64,000 bases of DNA from the NCBI GenBank assembly GCA_037952775.1, contig JBANAY010000003.1, forward strand, positions 32,736,001-32,800,000, in the 5' to 3' direction. The notes under the pieces were generated by a model, which worked only from the letters and a program-made list of their open reading frames with translations, made no database searches and was not told the DNA's origin. The stretch is from Clonostachys chloroleuca. Its lineage: Eukaryota; Ascomycota; Sordariomycetes; Hypocreales; Bionectriaceae. Every line of letters starts with the position of its first letter. The stretch's first letter is position 1. The position numbers and the translations under genes were made by a program. Below are positions 23,663 to 35,499 of this stretch, piece by piece.

Positions 23663-26600
23663 TGCGAGGAGAGCCGCAGGTCGAGGGCGAGGTGGATTCG
23701 GGAGCTGCTGCAGGAAGGGTGGTGGTGATGGCGGCGGACCAAGATATTGAGTTGTGTGAGTTCGGGGGGCTCAAGATGAGCATATGGCGCCGACATCAAG
23801 CGAAGGGACTGGCCGAGGTGCGCCACCATAGAGCTGCGTCTACTTGGCAAGTTTGGGACTGAAGGTCGATTTGATCTGAGAATATTAATATGCAGGCGGA
23901 CGCGACCGGGTCAGCTATCCTGTTGAGTCGGATACGAATAAATGGGACGGTTACTGCAACCGGCTGGCTGGAGGATGAATGGAGAGGAGGTGACTGGCAG
24001 CGGTCGTGGAGGTGGTGGTGGCTGGACAATTCGCGACGGCCAAGATACGAGACAACGGGACTTGCTACCTCAAGGTGGAAAGGTGCAGTGGGAAACCGGC
24101 AAGGGGTGCTGACCACCAGAAGCAGATGTGCAGGATGGCGCTGTTAAATTTGGCCGTTTTACGTAGAAGGCGCAAGAGGGAAGACGTAGGATGGTACCGC
24201 AAGCAGAGGTACCGCCAGATAGGCCAACCTGTCACCAAGAAGATGTGTGTTTTGAGGCACATGCATTGATGCGAACGCAACTTGGCCCACAGTTGCCCAC
24301 CTACAGCCTACAGGGGCCTCAGGCCTGCTCCAGGTGTCCGCCTGCGCTTGGAGCGCTAGCACGACCGACTGAAGCAGGTGTTGTACATTCACTGCAGTTA
24401 GCCCAGATAAGCGGTACCTCGGCGCCAGGTAGCTCTGTGGCATCCCAAGATCGTCGCTGCTAACATGTTGGATTTCCGGCGTCGAGTGGACCATGGGTTC
24501 GAGGCGAGGGAGCCAGCGAGCCCGTTCCTAACTGGGTCGATGTGCCATTTGCTGCCCCTCGAGAGTCGATCTGTGTTGGAGGCCCGGGCGGGGAGCTGCC
24601 ACTCGACACCTGCTTGGGTACCACAAGATACTGCGCTGCCAAGTATCTCCAGCCAGCCATGGGACCAAGCCGCCCGCGCCAGGCAGGCACAAGACCGCCG
24701 GCTAGAAGCTGCGGCGTGCCACGGAAGGTCACTGGACGAGCTGCCAGGCAGACAGGTGCCATTGCAATCAGGATAGATGTGTTCATGGGTGCCTGTGAAA
24801 CTGACAGTGACAGGGAGCCAATCAGCAAGCACATCACATCGGTCGGTTTCCTCGCAGCACCTGACGTCGTCGCAAGCTGGCTCCTTCCACTGCCAGTGCC
24901 GAATCACGGACCAAATCTCTCCCCAGTAATAGCCATGAGCTTAATGGCGGAAACTGGAGTAGGATGATGCTTGGGCGTGTGTGTTGTAACAAGATTGCGG
25001 TGGAGAGTGGGTGGTGGTTGTTGACGCATCATAGTGCAGCGCACGTAGTGGATGAACTACACCACAGAACCCTTGAGAAGCATCCTGAAACGGGTCTCTG
25101 GCGAACCCCTAAATTAGAACAAGCGGGGTAGGTTGGCGAAGCTGCCTATCAAGTGGCTGAAATAACAGGCAGGGACTTGTTTTCTTATCAATTATACTCA
25201 TCACAATTAAATTGTTCTATGATCTTTAGCTTGGTCTATGTTTGTTACTAGGTTCATTGTTTCGATGTTGTGTTGAAATCCAAAGCTGGAGGTCCTGGGT
25301 GTGCCATGTTTTATGTTAATCGCTTGCCATCCTTCTCAGATAATTCTTCCGCGCGATTAAGCCAGCAATGACGTCCCCTGCCTTCGTCCGTGGCTTTGGT
25401 GTCCATGCTCAACCTTGAAACAATGCAGTGCTATTTGGCATGGAGCTACATACGCACGCATACAAAGCAGACACTTTGATGGCAATGAATCTAGGTTCCC
25501 AACAAAAGGCGGGGAACTTGGAGATTTTGGGTGGGGTCATGGCTCGGCCGGCACACAAAACAGGCAGAGCATCTTCCCATACAACAGGCCTTGGCATCCA
25601 GAGTATTGGAGGTGGAGAGGACTATGCCGTTTGTTCCATATCTATCAGCAGCCTCTTTGTCGGTGCATAAATAAAAACCCACACAGAAAGCGATAAATAT
25701 AAGCCGTTAACAACGAGGGAAGTCTCCAACTACAACGGAGCTGTGGCCGTAGGAGGCAGCCGGTCTCGGTATGCAGATCTCGCTGCACACGGCGAGAGTC
25801 GGCTGGATTAGCCATTGTCGAATTCATGAATTGGCTTGCCAAGATACGGGTGAGCAGGGTTGAGTCCTATACGCTCCTCGTCATAAAGAGAGAGAGTTCA
25901 TGAGCTGGAACCCCCCCCCCCCCCCCCCCCCAAAAAAAAAGCATCTCGTCACTTCGAGCCCGGGACTGTGTTCAGTTAAAGCTTATTCTCTACAGAAATT
26001 CTGAAAATATGCAGAAGATGCCAAAAGTAATTGAATGAATAGAATTCTTCTTTTCAAAGAGGTAGGAGCTGAAATGGGGCGCAAAGAAGGGGTTCTCATG
26101 CAACTCACAATTGCATCTTAATATATAACTAGAACTAAGAAAGATGAGGATCGGATAGTCTAGAGGGATGGGCAAAGAGTAATCAACAAAGAGAGTCCTA
26201 TACTAGAATATCACTCGACTGTATCGATGTCTATCTCGCTTGCGGAGTGGGTCGTCCAGCTTGGAACAGGGCCTCACTCCACGAAACGCTACCAAAGGAG
26301 TTCTATGGCTTGTTGCTTTTTGTCGCAAACCGGGGAAACCTCCTAATACCAGTAGGTCAAGATAGATTATCTGTTATCCTTACATTTCTAAGTTCTATAA
26401 AGATAAGAGGGAGAGAGAAGCTATCTGGAGAGCCAACTAAGAGCAGGCCTACTTTAACAGTTAGGTTTATAGAAGTGATTAGTCTGATTCTCACCTCAAT
26501 AACGGAAGTCATCCAACAAAACCCGAACCAGTCGACACATAGTGGGTTGCATAACGCACTTCTACACCAAAGAGAAGGTCTGTATCCGACCAGTTTCAAA

Positions 26601-26923
26601 ACAATAGGAAAGACCAGACCCAAAATGCTAGAGCAAGGTGTATATGAAACTTCTTTTTACTACTTTACTCTGCCCTTCTGTGACTCAAAAGTATTTTCCA
26701 GTGTATATGTAGTAAGCAAAATACTCACACCAAGCTCACATAAACCAAACCCAACTTGGATTGTATATTACCAGGAAATGCCCAACCAGTATCCTACTAA
26801 AATGTCAGCGATTTCTATTCACTTTCCAAACGCTGTCAAAAACCCAATCAATTTTCATTCGAATTTTCTGCAACCACCCTTGTATTGTCCACCTGCTGGA
26901 CAGCTGGGTGGTATGTCGCCATC
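23663..26923. other. Intergenic region and left border of the accessory island
   Basis: No supported gene in about 3.2 kb. From about 25.2 kb the base composition becomes visibly more A+T-rich. A frame at plus 26247-26927 (226 codons) is long but begins with GTG rather than ATG and shows no motif. Confidence 0.45.
25911..25940 (+). repeat. Poly-C tract followed by poly-A
   Basis: About 21 C then 9 A without interruption, in intergenic sequence at the left side of the accessory island. The exact length is not reliable. Confidence 0.9.
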
Positions 26924-27473
26924 TTAAATCCATTCTCGGACTTTTTTTGTTTTTATATGAACAACAACATCGAATTTTTCACGTTTGTTCGGCGGGAAGA
27001 CACATCTGATGAGCCCGGGGTTGCACTCGTTCTCGCCGAAGGTGTCGGTACGACCGGGTATCAAAGGTATGTGAAGCCAGCCTTTACTGTTCCGATTTGT
27101 CCTTGGATTGTAGATGGACCCTGGGTTGGTCCCCAACGGAAGTTTCTCCTTGTTCGCATAAAAACTAGGGTATTTGGCGGAGGAAACAGCATTCTTGGCT
27201 GGACTAACGATAGATTGAACAAGGGTATCGTATAACCCTTGTAGTTGTTCCCGAGCCTGCTTCGCATATATCCAACTTTGGCCCTGTTTACCGTCATAGG
27301 GTATTTGGTCAAAGTCATACTGATGTTTACGGAATTAGACCTGGAATCCAAGAAGACGGGGATGGACATACGTAAGAAGAATTAGTTGGCGAACGCTTCA
27401 GACTCAATGTACTTTCGGGAGCTACTGATTCAATATCATCCGTATACAAAGTGGGAATCTTTGAATTAGTCAT
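26924..27473 (-). CDS. Small RNase N1/T1-like protein with altered active site
   Basis: Two exons, 27372-27473 and 26924-27319, with donor GTATGT, branch-like TCTAATT and acceptor ACATCAG; phases agree and give 165 residues. The second half follows the layout of fungal guanyl-specific RNases (RNase T1): YP-x-x-Y-x-N-x-E (residues 84-92), then W-x-x-x-PL (115-120), then NPG-x-x-R-x-VF (134-142), then VVVHIK (152-157). By that alignment the T1 catalytic positions His40, Glu58, Arg77 and His92 correspond to Ser86, His117, Arg139 and His155, so two are replaced. The protein may be inactive or changed, as in the RNase-like effectors of some plant-pathogenic fungi. No signal peptide is visible; a hydrophobic MCCLYLV frame on the same strand around 27660 might be an upstream exon, but I could not join it. 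The family call is from pattern only. A degraded second copy lies at about 31.3-31.8 kb. Confidence 0.5.
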
Positions 27474-29516
27474 GATTGCACTTGCTGGTGCGTTTGTGTA
27501 GGCTAAAGAGAAGTGATTTCGCCTGGAATAGAGTGCTAATAGTCATGGGAAGCACATTGTATTCCTAGAGGGAGGCTCTCTCGTTGCATTAATCCCAGTT
27601 CAGCGCTCTGAGGCGCCCAGACAAGATATAGACAGCACATGGTCGAGCTAACGCTGCCATGAAAAGCCATTTGTTCTAGATCAGTGTGAAGTAATCTTAC
27701 AATTGGTCTTTGTTAACCCAATAAACGCATCACAAAAGAAGTAGATATATGACCGCCACGCCTTAGTCTAACTCCTAGGCTATGCAGCTATTAGACCAGC
27801 AAGTAGGTAACACGGGAAATGGCACACCCAAATGAAGACCTAAATAACCACCTAAGCATAATAGACACCTAAATAAACATCTGAATATCTAAATAAGTAG
27901 CTAATTCTAAGCAGAGACTAGAGAATGTCAATATTTAGACCTGGATATCTTTTCTTCCTTCAATCTTATTTTAGTAATTTATTAGCTACTAGCTATGAAA
28001 GATAATAGATCAAATGTGTATCAAGGGAGTACTTCGGTATACCATTTCCTATATCACCCACTTGACCAGCCAAACCAATCAAAGCATCTGGGTGCCGTCG
28101 GTGAGATCCGGCCTGACGGGCGGACCAACGGCATTGGACTGTTGTATGAGCTTATCGTAACGCGTGGCGTCGTCAGATATTTATGTTCAAGAGCCTCAGG
28201 TATACGGAAAAGTTCCTGCTATGCAGACTAGATAGGACGAGCTACCTATTGATTGAGCAAGTCGTCTATTATATACCTAAGGTGCTGAGGCTGGATCTCC
28301 CAAATATACTCTCCATCTACTTATAAGATTCAAACGGTGCTTGAAGATACCTACGGATGCTTTATAATATCGACCTCATAACGTAAATCTCACGGATAAT
28401 AAAGCTGGTCTAGGCAAAGTGCTTCGGCGGCACCTAACAATTGGTGGGCTATCAAATGTTTTCTGTATAGTTATTAGCGTTTTAATCACATCCTAGTAAG
28501 CTAAATGCTGTGCCTGAGCTGGGAGATATATACGAAATCTTGCTAATCTGCGCGTCTCTCTCATCGGGCATGGCAATGTCACTCCTGAACGGGCTCGCCT
28601 TCATTGCAGATCAAATATTGAAATTAAGACCAAGGGGAAAGAATAAAAGCATGAAATCACAGATTGAGGGGCTATCAGGAACTTCCTGGTAGATGGCTGC
28701 TAAATTCTAGAAACCGGTGAGTGTGCACCTGTCCTCCACACCTACCTATCCATTTATGCCCCCCATTGAGACTTCATAGCCGGAACCCTGACCATGGACT
28801 CTCCGGTCAACTAGGCTGAGCAGGAGACTAAGCTTTAGTAAGCTCAGCTAACAGGGGAAATCGATGTCGCAGGAGTGGGTTTGTGGCTTGCTGGGAATGA
28901 CAAAAGAAAAGAAAACGGTTTCATGACAATGGCCCGCTGACCAGCCACGAACTCATTGTTCTCCCTAGGGCGCTTGTCTGGATGACTTCAAATAACCAAA
29001 CGATCTGCGCGTATTGCCGGCAGACAAATCCATAGGCTGAAACTATCCAGTGAGAAAAAGAAGAGGCAAAAGAAAGAAAGGGAAAGGAGGGCAAACAACA
29101 AAGAAAATCGTGAGGAACCGGTGGCTTCTAGTAGTAACAAGCATGAATTTAAGTCACAAAGCGACCTAACACAAAGTATAGCCAATATTAAACCTTCACC
29201 GAAGGGCCATTGTCTTCTTTACGTATTTTCAAATGAGTTTATAGACACTAGTTGGATACGCTTTTCCGTTGGTGATTGTAAAGTTTTGTCTAGGCAACGC
29301 AGCTTTTAAAAAAAGCACTCGATTGTACTTTCATATCGCTTTTCTTCTGTCCGACTAGTGTATCAATGATTCCACGGGAGTATATAGAGTCAAATGATCT
29401 CGCGTAAATTAAAACCCCAACTCTGCTTCCTGTAAATCAAAATTGGATCTGTTCTCTTCAATTCTTAACATCTCTATGTCCTCATTCTTCGCTAAAACCT
29501 GAAAATTATAGACAAT
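27474..29516. other. Shared upstream region of a divergent gene pair
   Basis: About 2 kb separate the starts of the RNase-like gene (minus) and the DUF3632-like gene (plus). No gene is seen inside. The sequence is A+T-rich with short runs of related ATAAATAxCTAAATA-type text at 27840-27910. Confidence 0.4.
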
Positions 29517-29807
29517 ATGGACCTCATAGACAACATAGACGACATGAACAATATGCATAACATGGACGACATGGACGGTGCAGACGATGAGGACAATATT
29601 GATAATATAGATAACACAGACGACACGGACGACACGGACGACACGGACGGCATGAACAACACGGACGGCATGGACAACATGGACGGCATGGACGGTATAG
29701 GCGACATGAACGATACAGACGACTCGGACGGCATGGACAACATGGACGATACGGACGATACTGAGGATAAGTACGGCATGGACGACATGGACGACAAGGA
29801 TGGCAAG
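29517..29807 (+). repeat. In-frame 9-base coding minisatellite (about 32 units)
   Basis: A degenerate 9-base unit of type GAC-GRC-AYG is repeated from the start codon onward and encodes [D/N]-[D/G/N]-[M/T/I] triplets. The unit length is a multiple of three, so copy-number changes keep the frame. The opposite strand is also open here, as a Ser/Met/Val repeat, which is a by-product of the repeat. Confidence 0.9.
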
Positions 29808-30906
29808 GCCGGCACGGTCGCCATCTACCGCATGAACAACGATGAGGTTCTTCGGCTCGCCATGCTCAACGCGCTCAATGACGAAAAAAACTATCTGGTT
29901 CCTGTAGAGTCACGGAACCTAGACCTACATCACGCAAGAATTGCTTCTAATGTTCTACTCAGATTCAAGTCGAACGATCCCAAGTCCGACTTAGACATGG
30001 ATGAATTCTTCTTTTCCGCAATGGATGTCTGCGAAACCTCAATAAGTGTTTATTCATTCGCCGAAAACCATTGCCGGATTCTGGCTATCGCTTGTGAGAT
30101 GTGCTACCGCCTAGGAGGAGGCGTCAATGTACAAGAAATTAAGGAAAACACGCACGACATGGCACGATACTAACGCTATGATTCATAGGACCGATGGGGT
30201 CCGCATACCCTACCCGACCACTGTACCGAGATTTGGGATGAGGACAGTAAGAAAGTGGTTCACCCCTTACTTAAGACCTGGGACTAATGCCATTTAAGTT
30301 CCCGACGAAACGCATGAAAACGCACAGCTATTCCTCTTCGGCTGGGAGAAACTAAATTCATTCCTCTCACATCTTGTGAGCCGTGGATATCACGATGGCC
30401 TATGCCTGGGCTTGTTGGAGATCGGGAGAGCACTGGAACAGCCTATAATTAAAGGGTGTCCTTTATTAATGCGCTGCCGAGTGCGGGTAGCCGTGGAGTG
30501 GATAATAAATTGCGGCGACCTTTTGTTGGCGGCAATGATCAATCAGAGGCACGACAGCGTCGACGAAGCCATGCAACCGGGCCCGATCTACGGGGAAGGA
30601 CTCCCCTTTCTGAGCCCGGATCGGTGGGGATTTTGGAAGATGCGGCTCAGAAAGTTTAAAGTGAGAGGTGGCTTGGACTTCGAGACTGAAAACCGTGTAA
30701 CCACTGCCTTGAAAGTGATGCGGGAACCGTCCGGATTGGAGAGGCGGAACTCATCGCTGGAGCGTGCTATCAAGAAACAACTGGAGATTGTTGCCACAAA
30801 GGGTCGATCCATGGCAATTGATGCCGCGAAAGTACGCTACCGCCGAGAGACTGTCTGCCGCTATTCGAGATCAAGGTTGTCGAAGTCTGGTAGAGGTAGG
30901 CAGTAA
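29517..30906 (+). CDS. DUF3632-like protein with acidic repeat N-terminus
   Basis: Three exons: 29517-30128, 30189-30246 and 30299-30906. Intron 1 has GTACAAG, a perfect TACTAAC branch and CATAG; intron 2 has GTAAGA, GACTAAT and TTTAAG. Phases agree and give 425 residues. After the acidic repeat (residues 1-97), the text has the feel of the fungal DUF3632 family: a helical region, then VEWIINCGDLL, then a W-x-FWK-x-R-x-x-KF segment and a C-terminal helix with ALKVMREPSGLERR. DUF3632 proteins are expanded in filamentous ascomycetes and have no known function. The second copy at 33.8 kb shares the intron positions and the WIINCGD core but lacks the acidic repeat. The gene lies divergent to the RNase-like gene. 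The family assignment is from remembered pattern and is moderate. Confidence 0.6.
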
Positions 30907-31300
30907 GTTAGCCTGTCCCTCAAGTGCGACTCATAGCTCACGTCGCCCGTGGCACACTAGAACCTCCAATTAGCAGCTCGTGGTTTCTATCTGGTAGTTT
31001 TATTCAAATAAACCGCTAATATTGATAACTGTTACTCTCCATGTCGTAAGTTTCAAGCTCGCGTTGGATTGCAGATGAGAGTCGGAAGCATCTAGTATCC
31101 AGATTTCTCTGATATTAGTAATAGAACCATCTATATCACAACCCACATCTTGAAAATTAAAGATCCATTACCTTTTACCGTACTCTGTCCGATGATGTCC
31201 AACCGGAAACTAAACGTCCATGCATATCAGCTCGCAAAACATCTCCAAACTGTCAACTGCCTGCTTCCACTAGCTGTCTCGTCACCAATTCCACTCATTT

Positions 31301-31775
31301 TATCCTTCCTTATGGCTGGGTAGTATTTTGCCATTCGAAACACTTCTGACCCTAGGATATGATGACCGACATCAGAGTCAGAAACATCGCTAGTGACAAA
31401 GAAGCTCCTTATCATACCAGTGTGATCCGTGGCGCTGAAGAAGGTCTTTTTCCGGTTAGGAATCAGCGTATGATGAAGCTAGCCTTCGGTGGATCGACCT
31501 GTCACAGGATCGAGGATTAATTCGGATTTGGTATCGAGACGAAGTCCATGTTTGCTCTTGTTTCCAAAGTAACTACCTAGGAAGCCGACACGTAGCAGGG
31601 GAAGGGTTATGTTGAGAAGGTTGAGACGGCGTGACTAGAAATTGGTACGCTGAAATGGGGAGGCTGTACAAGTAACACCAGCCTGTTGCGCTCGGGCGTG
31701 TCGAGCATACATCCATGTTTTACCCTTTCGCCCATTCTAGGGCGTTCCGTCAAAGTCGTGCTGGTGATTATGTAA
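31301..31775 (-). pseudogene. Degraded copy of the RNase-like gene
   Basis: On the minus strand, an acceptor CACCAG at about 31761 is followed by text parallel to exon 2 of the 26.9-kb gene (HDFD..P, then GKTWMYAR, then later LIPNRKKTFF and GMIRSFF). Stops interrupt it: TAG at about 31737-31739, another in the middle, and a TAG where the intact copy has the Trp of its GWLH motif. The segment around the expected His/Arg positions has also diverged. It is therefore a relic. The limits are approximate. It stands in the same orientation and about 4.4 kb downstream of the intact copy. Confidence 0.6.
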
Positions 31776-33246
31776 GTTAGAAGTGAAGCTGAAAAGGGTA
31801 GAAGTGTATATACACACGACGAGGTAGTCGGTGGGCGGTCCGAAGCCAGTGGATCATTGGATGTTGGAGGCCCTCACTCGTTTGTACAAGGAGTGCGCGC
31901 GTCCTGACTTGCCATGGTTTTAATATAGTTACAAAGCAGACCTAAAGCCATTGCTTGCTTTTAGATTTGTTCAGGTCAAAGAACAAAGTGCTAGTCCCTG
32001 GAACAGAGTCTCAGTGGACATGGCCATTATATTATATCCCTAGAGCTCGCGTCTCCGATCGTCTAAGCCATGGGTATCTGAACATGGGCTTAGATGGTGT
32101 AGATAGGTCACTGTAGAACTGACATAGCCATTACCTGCCGTAGGTTTCATGACGAGATCAGAAGAACCCCGGGATTGGCTTTCATTGATCTATAGAAATA
32201 AAAGGCCAGCTAACCGCCGCGTTTCAGTTTGAACCCAAGGCTGTCGGATAAAGTAGTCAGACTAACGGAAACGTCTAGCTGCAACAGGTGAGGCGGTGGT
32301 CTATACAACACACCCAGGGGTGTTACAAGTGGGCGAACGACGCCGGGCTGTAACATGAGTCTGTCATAAAGTCCATAACGTTCTAAGTTGGTATGCGACA
32401 GCCAACAGCTATGTACTGCACATTCATTCCTTGAAAATAATATGAAGGTAGAATACTGTCAGCAACGCGACCAAGTTGGAAGTATCGTGGAGCAACCCTT
32501 GAGGCTAAAAGTTGTGTAAGATTTGGCAAAGCTATTGCAGTTCAAGAGCAGCAGTCGCATGGAATAATTCTTATCCTGCGGTGTAGACTAAGGAACACCA
32601 GTTGTTAATTTCATATGCCCCCCTGCCATTTTCACAGGTAACACTGTTGTTCGGTAGCTGATTCTCCACTTCCGTGTTGGATACAAATAGTACTTAAAGG
32701 AACCTGAAAAGGCATTGGCATGTCGGAATCAGTGCATGATTGCGAATGGCTGCGAAGCGAATCCTGGTACAGTACTTCCACGACATGCAGAAGTTGGTGA
32801 GTTGTTAATCACTTGCTAAATAGGTATATGTAGCTATTGGCATATTAATCCCATCCACCTTAAGTTCCATATTGTACTCTATTCACTGTCTTGAGGATAG
32901 CAGCTCAAAGTCTTACTGTTATACAGGGTCTCTGTAATAGTATTTCTTATTGCTAAAGGGGACAGCTCATACTGAAGCTCAGGTACTGAACTCAACACAA
33001 AGGGGAAGAAAATAAAATACGGCTATAGAAAGAGAGGTCACCAGAGGATTCTTTGATAAGTATTTCTCACTTCTAAAATCCTATGAGACTGCATCTGTTT
33101 TTCTCCAGAGTACTAAGATAGAAAACTGGGAATTCCCGTGCCAGGGATGAGGATTGTCTGATAAAAAGGCTAAAGTTCAATTATGCTAGAAGAAAGTAAC
33201 CAGCATATTATGAGCGGCTTTATCACTTGTGGCCCTCTTCGAATAC

Positions 33247-33247
<1 letters not shown>

Positions 33248-33294
<47 letters not shown>

Positions 33295-33297
33295 AAA
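33248..33297 (+). repeat. Poly-A tract (about 34 A, G, 15 A)
   Basis: A nearly pure A run between the relic and the second DUF3632-like copy. It could mark the 3' end of an inserted retro-copy or be a simple slippage tract; no target duplication was recognised. Confidence 0.9.
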
Positions 33298-33798
33298 GAA
33301 ACTCAACAGCATCCAGCTCGTTAGTAGGAACCCATTGTTCGCCCCATGACATTTAGGTAGCTGAGAGGCTAGAACCACAACGTGATATGTGCGTACACCT
33401 AGTAGACAATCGCGGGTAAAAAAGAAGAATGACATCTACAGGGATGCTGTGATCTCTTCTGTGGGTGGTGCTAAAACCTGGGCGTTTCTATATAGCTCTA
33501 GGCAACAGCTGCGTTTGGGAGTGACGATCATGCCTTTCGTGCGCCCTCCAAAGACCGTGCTCTCAATGAACGCAGATAGACCACAAAACTTTTTAAATAC
33601 CCCCTTGGTTTATTATGGACAAGGTAGCCTCAGTCAAAGCTATGCATTGCGCTACAGGATCCTTCAGTCCGATCGATATACCAATCAATACATGTATAGA
33701 TGACAGTTATAAAACAACAAGCCCCGCACTTCTTCTCTATAGGTAGATAGTATATACTTACATTTCGTACACAACTAGCAGGCATGCGCGCCTACTGA

Positions 33799-34745
33799 AT
33801 GACAGTGCCAGAAGCCGTGCAAGAAGCCCTGTTCGACACGCTTGATGGTGGCCTCCAACGTCTAGTAACTGCACATCCACGGGATCCACGGGATGTCGAA
33901 ATCGCATACGAAATTTTGAACTGTAGGTCTCGTCAGAAACTAAATATCTTTGAGGCCATATATGACATTTGCTTCTGTTTTCTACCTAGCGATGACAGGT
34001 TTCGAATTCTGACTATCGCTCTTGATATGATCTACCGGCAACAGAGAGCTCATAGCAAAAGAAACGCGGTACGTTGAACTAGGAGAAGGTGTAAGAAGCA
34101 AGCGGTCACTACAAACTAAGGTGCCATGATTCGCAGGACGACTGGTCCCCCGTTTGGCTCCATGCCCACTGCACCAAGATGTATCAGTTTTGTGAGAGAT
34201 TGACCACCTCCCTTCTTAAGAGCTGACACTAAATACCAGTCAAGGTCCCGAAAAGGAAGCATTTAGCCCCCCTGTGGATCTCGTCTTTTGGGGGAAATTA
34301 AATTCCGTTTTCTCAAATCTTGTTGGCCGCGGTTTAGTTGTGGACGGGGACATGGTTTCGAGGAGATCCAGAGAGCACTGGAAGAGCCCACGATAGAGGG
34401 GGCCGTCATGGACTGTCGGGTACGTGGGTAGCGGCTGAGTGGATTATCAACTGCGGTGACATTCTGTTCACGGAACTGAACCTTGTAGGGCTTGAACACC
34501 CAGAGTTGGGCCCGGGATTGCAGCAGTGGGAACTCTGGAGGAAGCGGCTGGCTAAGTTTGTTCAGTCAGAGAGTCTTGGCCTTAAGGACAAGGCTAAGAA
34601 ACATGCGGCTGCTGCACTGAGGTTGATGGAGGAGCCGTCCGAATGGGAGAGACGGGCTTCATCTGCGGAACACGCCATCAAGGAATATATGAACATAGGT
34701 GGCGCAAGGGAGCGCTCCCTGGCCAAAAGTGCACCCTACATATGA
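33799..34745 (+). pseudogene. Second DUF3632-like copy, frame disrupted
   Basis: This copy parallels the 29.5-kb gene. Exon 1 is 33799-34068, exon 2 34137-34191 (DDWSP...HCTK; the other copy has HCTE at the same place), and exon 3 starts near 34240. The intron positions are shared with the first copy. In exon 3 the conserved text moves through three frames: KLNSVFSNLVGRG, then FEEIQRALEEP...CRVR, then VAAEWIINCGDILF to the stop at 34743-34745. The first shift sits at a four-G run (34346-34349), the second at GGG 34436-34438, and the join of exon 2 to exon 3 is also off by one. The acidic repeat of the first copy is absent. It may be a true pseudogene, or a real gene with assembly indels as elsewhere in the window; three separate shifts make decay more likely here. 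Confidence 0.6.
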
Positions 34746-35499
34746 AGGGTTGCATAGCACACTCTAAGAGCTCGGGTTGTGGTCTGGTAGAGGTAGATCT
34801 AGTAGTGGGTTAGGCAGGTAGTATCAATTGTCTTCACAGCGCAGGCCACCGGCACACTGGTTGATACTCATCTGCCTCCAAAAAAAATATCTTGTGCTTC
34901 CCGCTCAGTGAATTTATATGATCGTGACAATAGAATGCACTGATAATAAATGATGTTCTACATGTGAACACTGTAGCTGCGCTCGCTTTTGGTTGCTGGT
35001 GGAGGATGACGTTGTTGCGACCTCGTTCTTGGCGCTGGCGCTAGTTGTCAGTGCACTACCACTCCCTGCTGTATTAGCCCTACTGGATGTTGTCCGTGCG
35101 TCCCCATAGGAGAAGGTTAGGCGCGTCCTTCAGCTTGGCACCGTCGTAGGTAATCCCGGGCGCTAGACCGCAGCTGTCTCTCATGGTCAAGTTTGCTGTA
35201 GGATTGGGACTAGGTGGGACTTAGGTACCGCGCAGCTGCAACTCCACTATCGATTCCCATCTTGCCCTCGCTGGTGTCAAGCTCACGCCTCAGACGATTC
35301 CACCTTTGTTGGGCGCCTATCGACCCGTTGAATTCGATACCCTGCGCTCTTCGACATTGCACCAAGGGCCAGTTCGCGCGGTCCTCACCGGTCCTTCTTA
35401 TCGGACATGCTGCTGACCTCCCCTCTTGCATGAGCACACGGCATCCGCCACTTGTCATCAGACCAGCCTCCACCGCCGACGCCCGACAAACGTTCAACC
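34746..35499. other. Intergenic region, right border of the island
   Basis: A+T-rich at first, then returns to normal composition near 35.0 kb. It holds the promoter side of the Munc13-like gene. No gene was found. Confidence 0.45.

Noticed and set aside
26247..26927. 226-codon plus-strand frame in the island
   Set aside because: Starts with GTG, not ATG, shows no motif and lies next to the RNase-like gene on the other strand. Probably chance in A+T-rich text.
28000..28700. Possible transposon remnant in the island
   Set aside because: A+T-rich with a few short frames, but no terminal repeats or coding motif could be seen.
29492..29824. Antisense Ser/Met-rich frame over the minisatellite
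   Set aside because: A 9-base repeat leaves several frames open on both strands. The sense frame continues into spliced exons; the antisense one does not.
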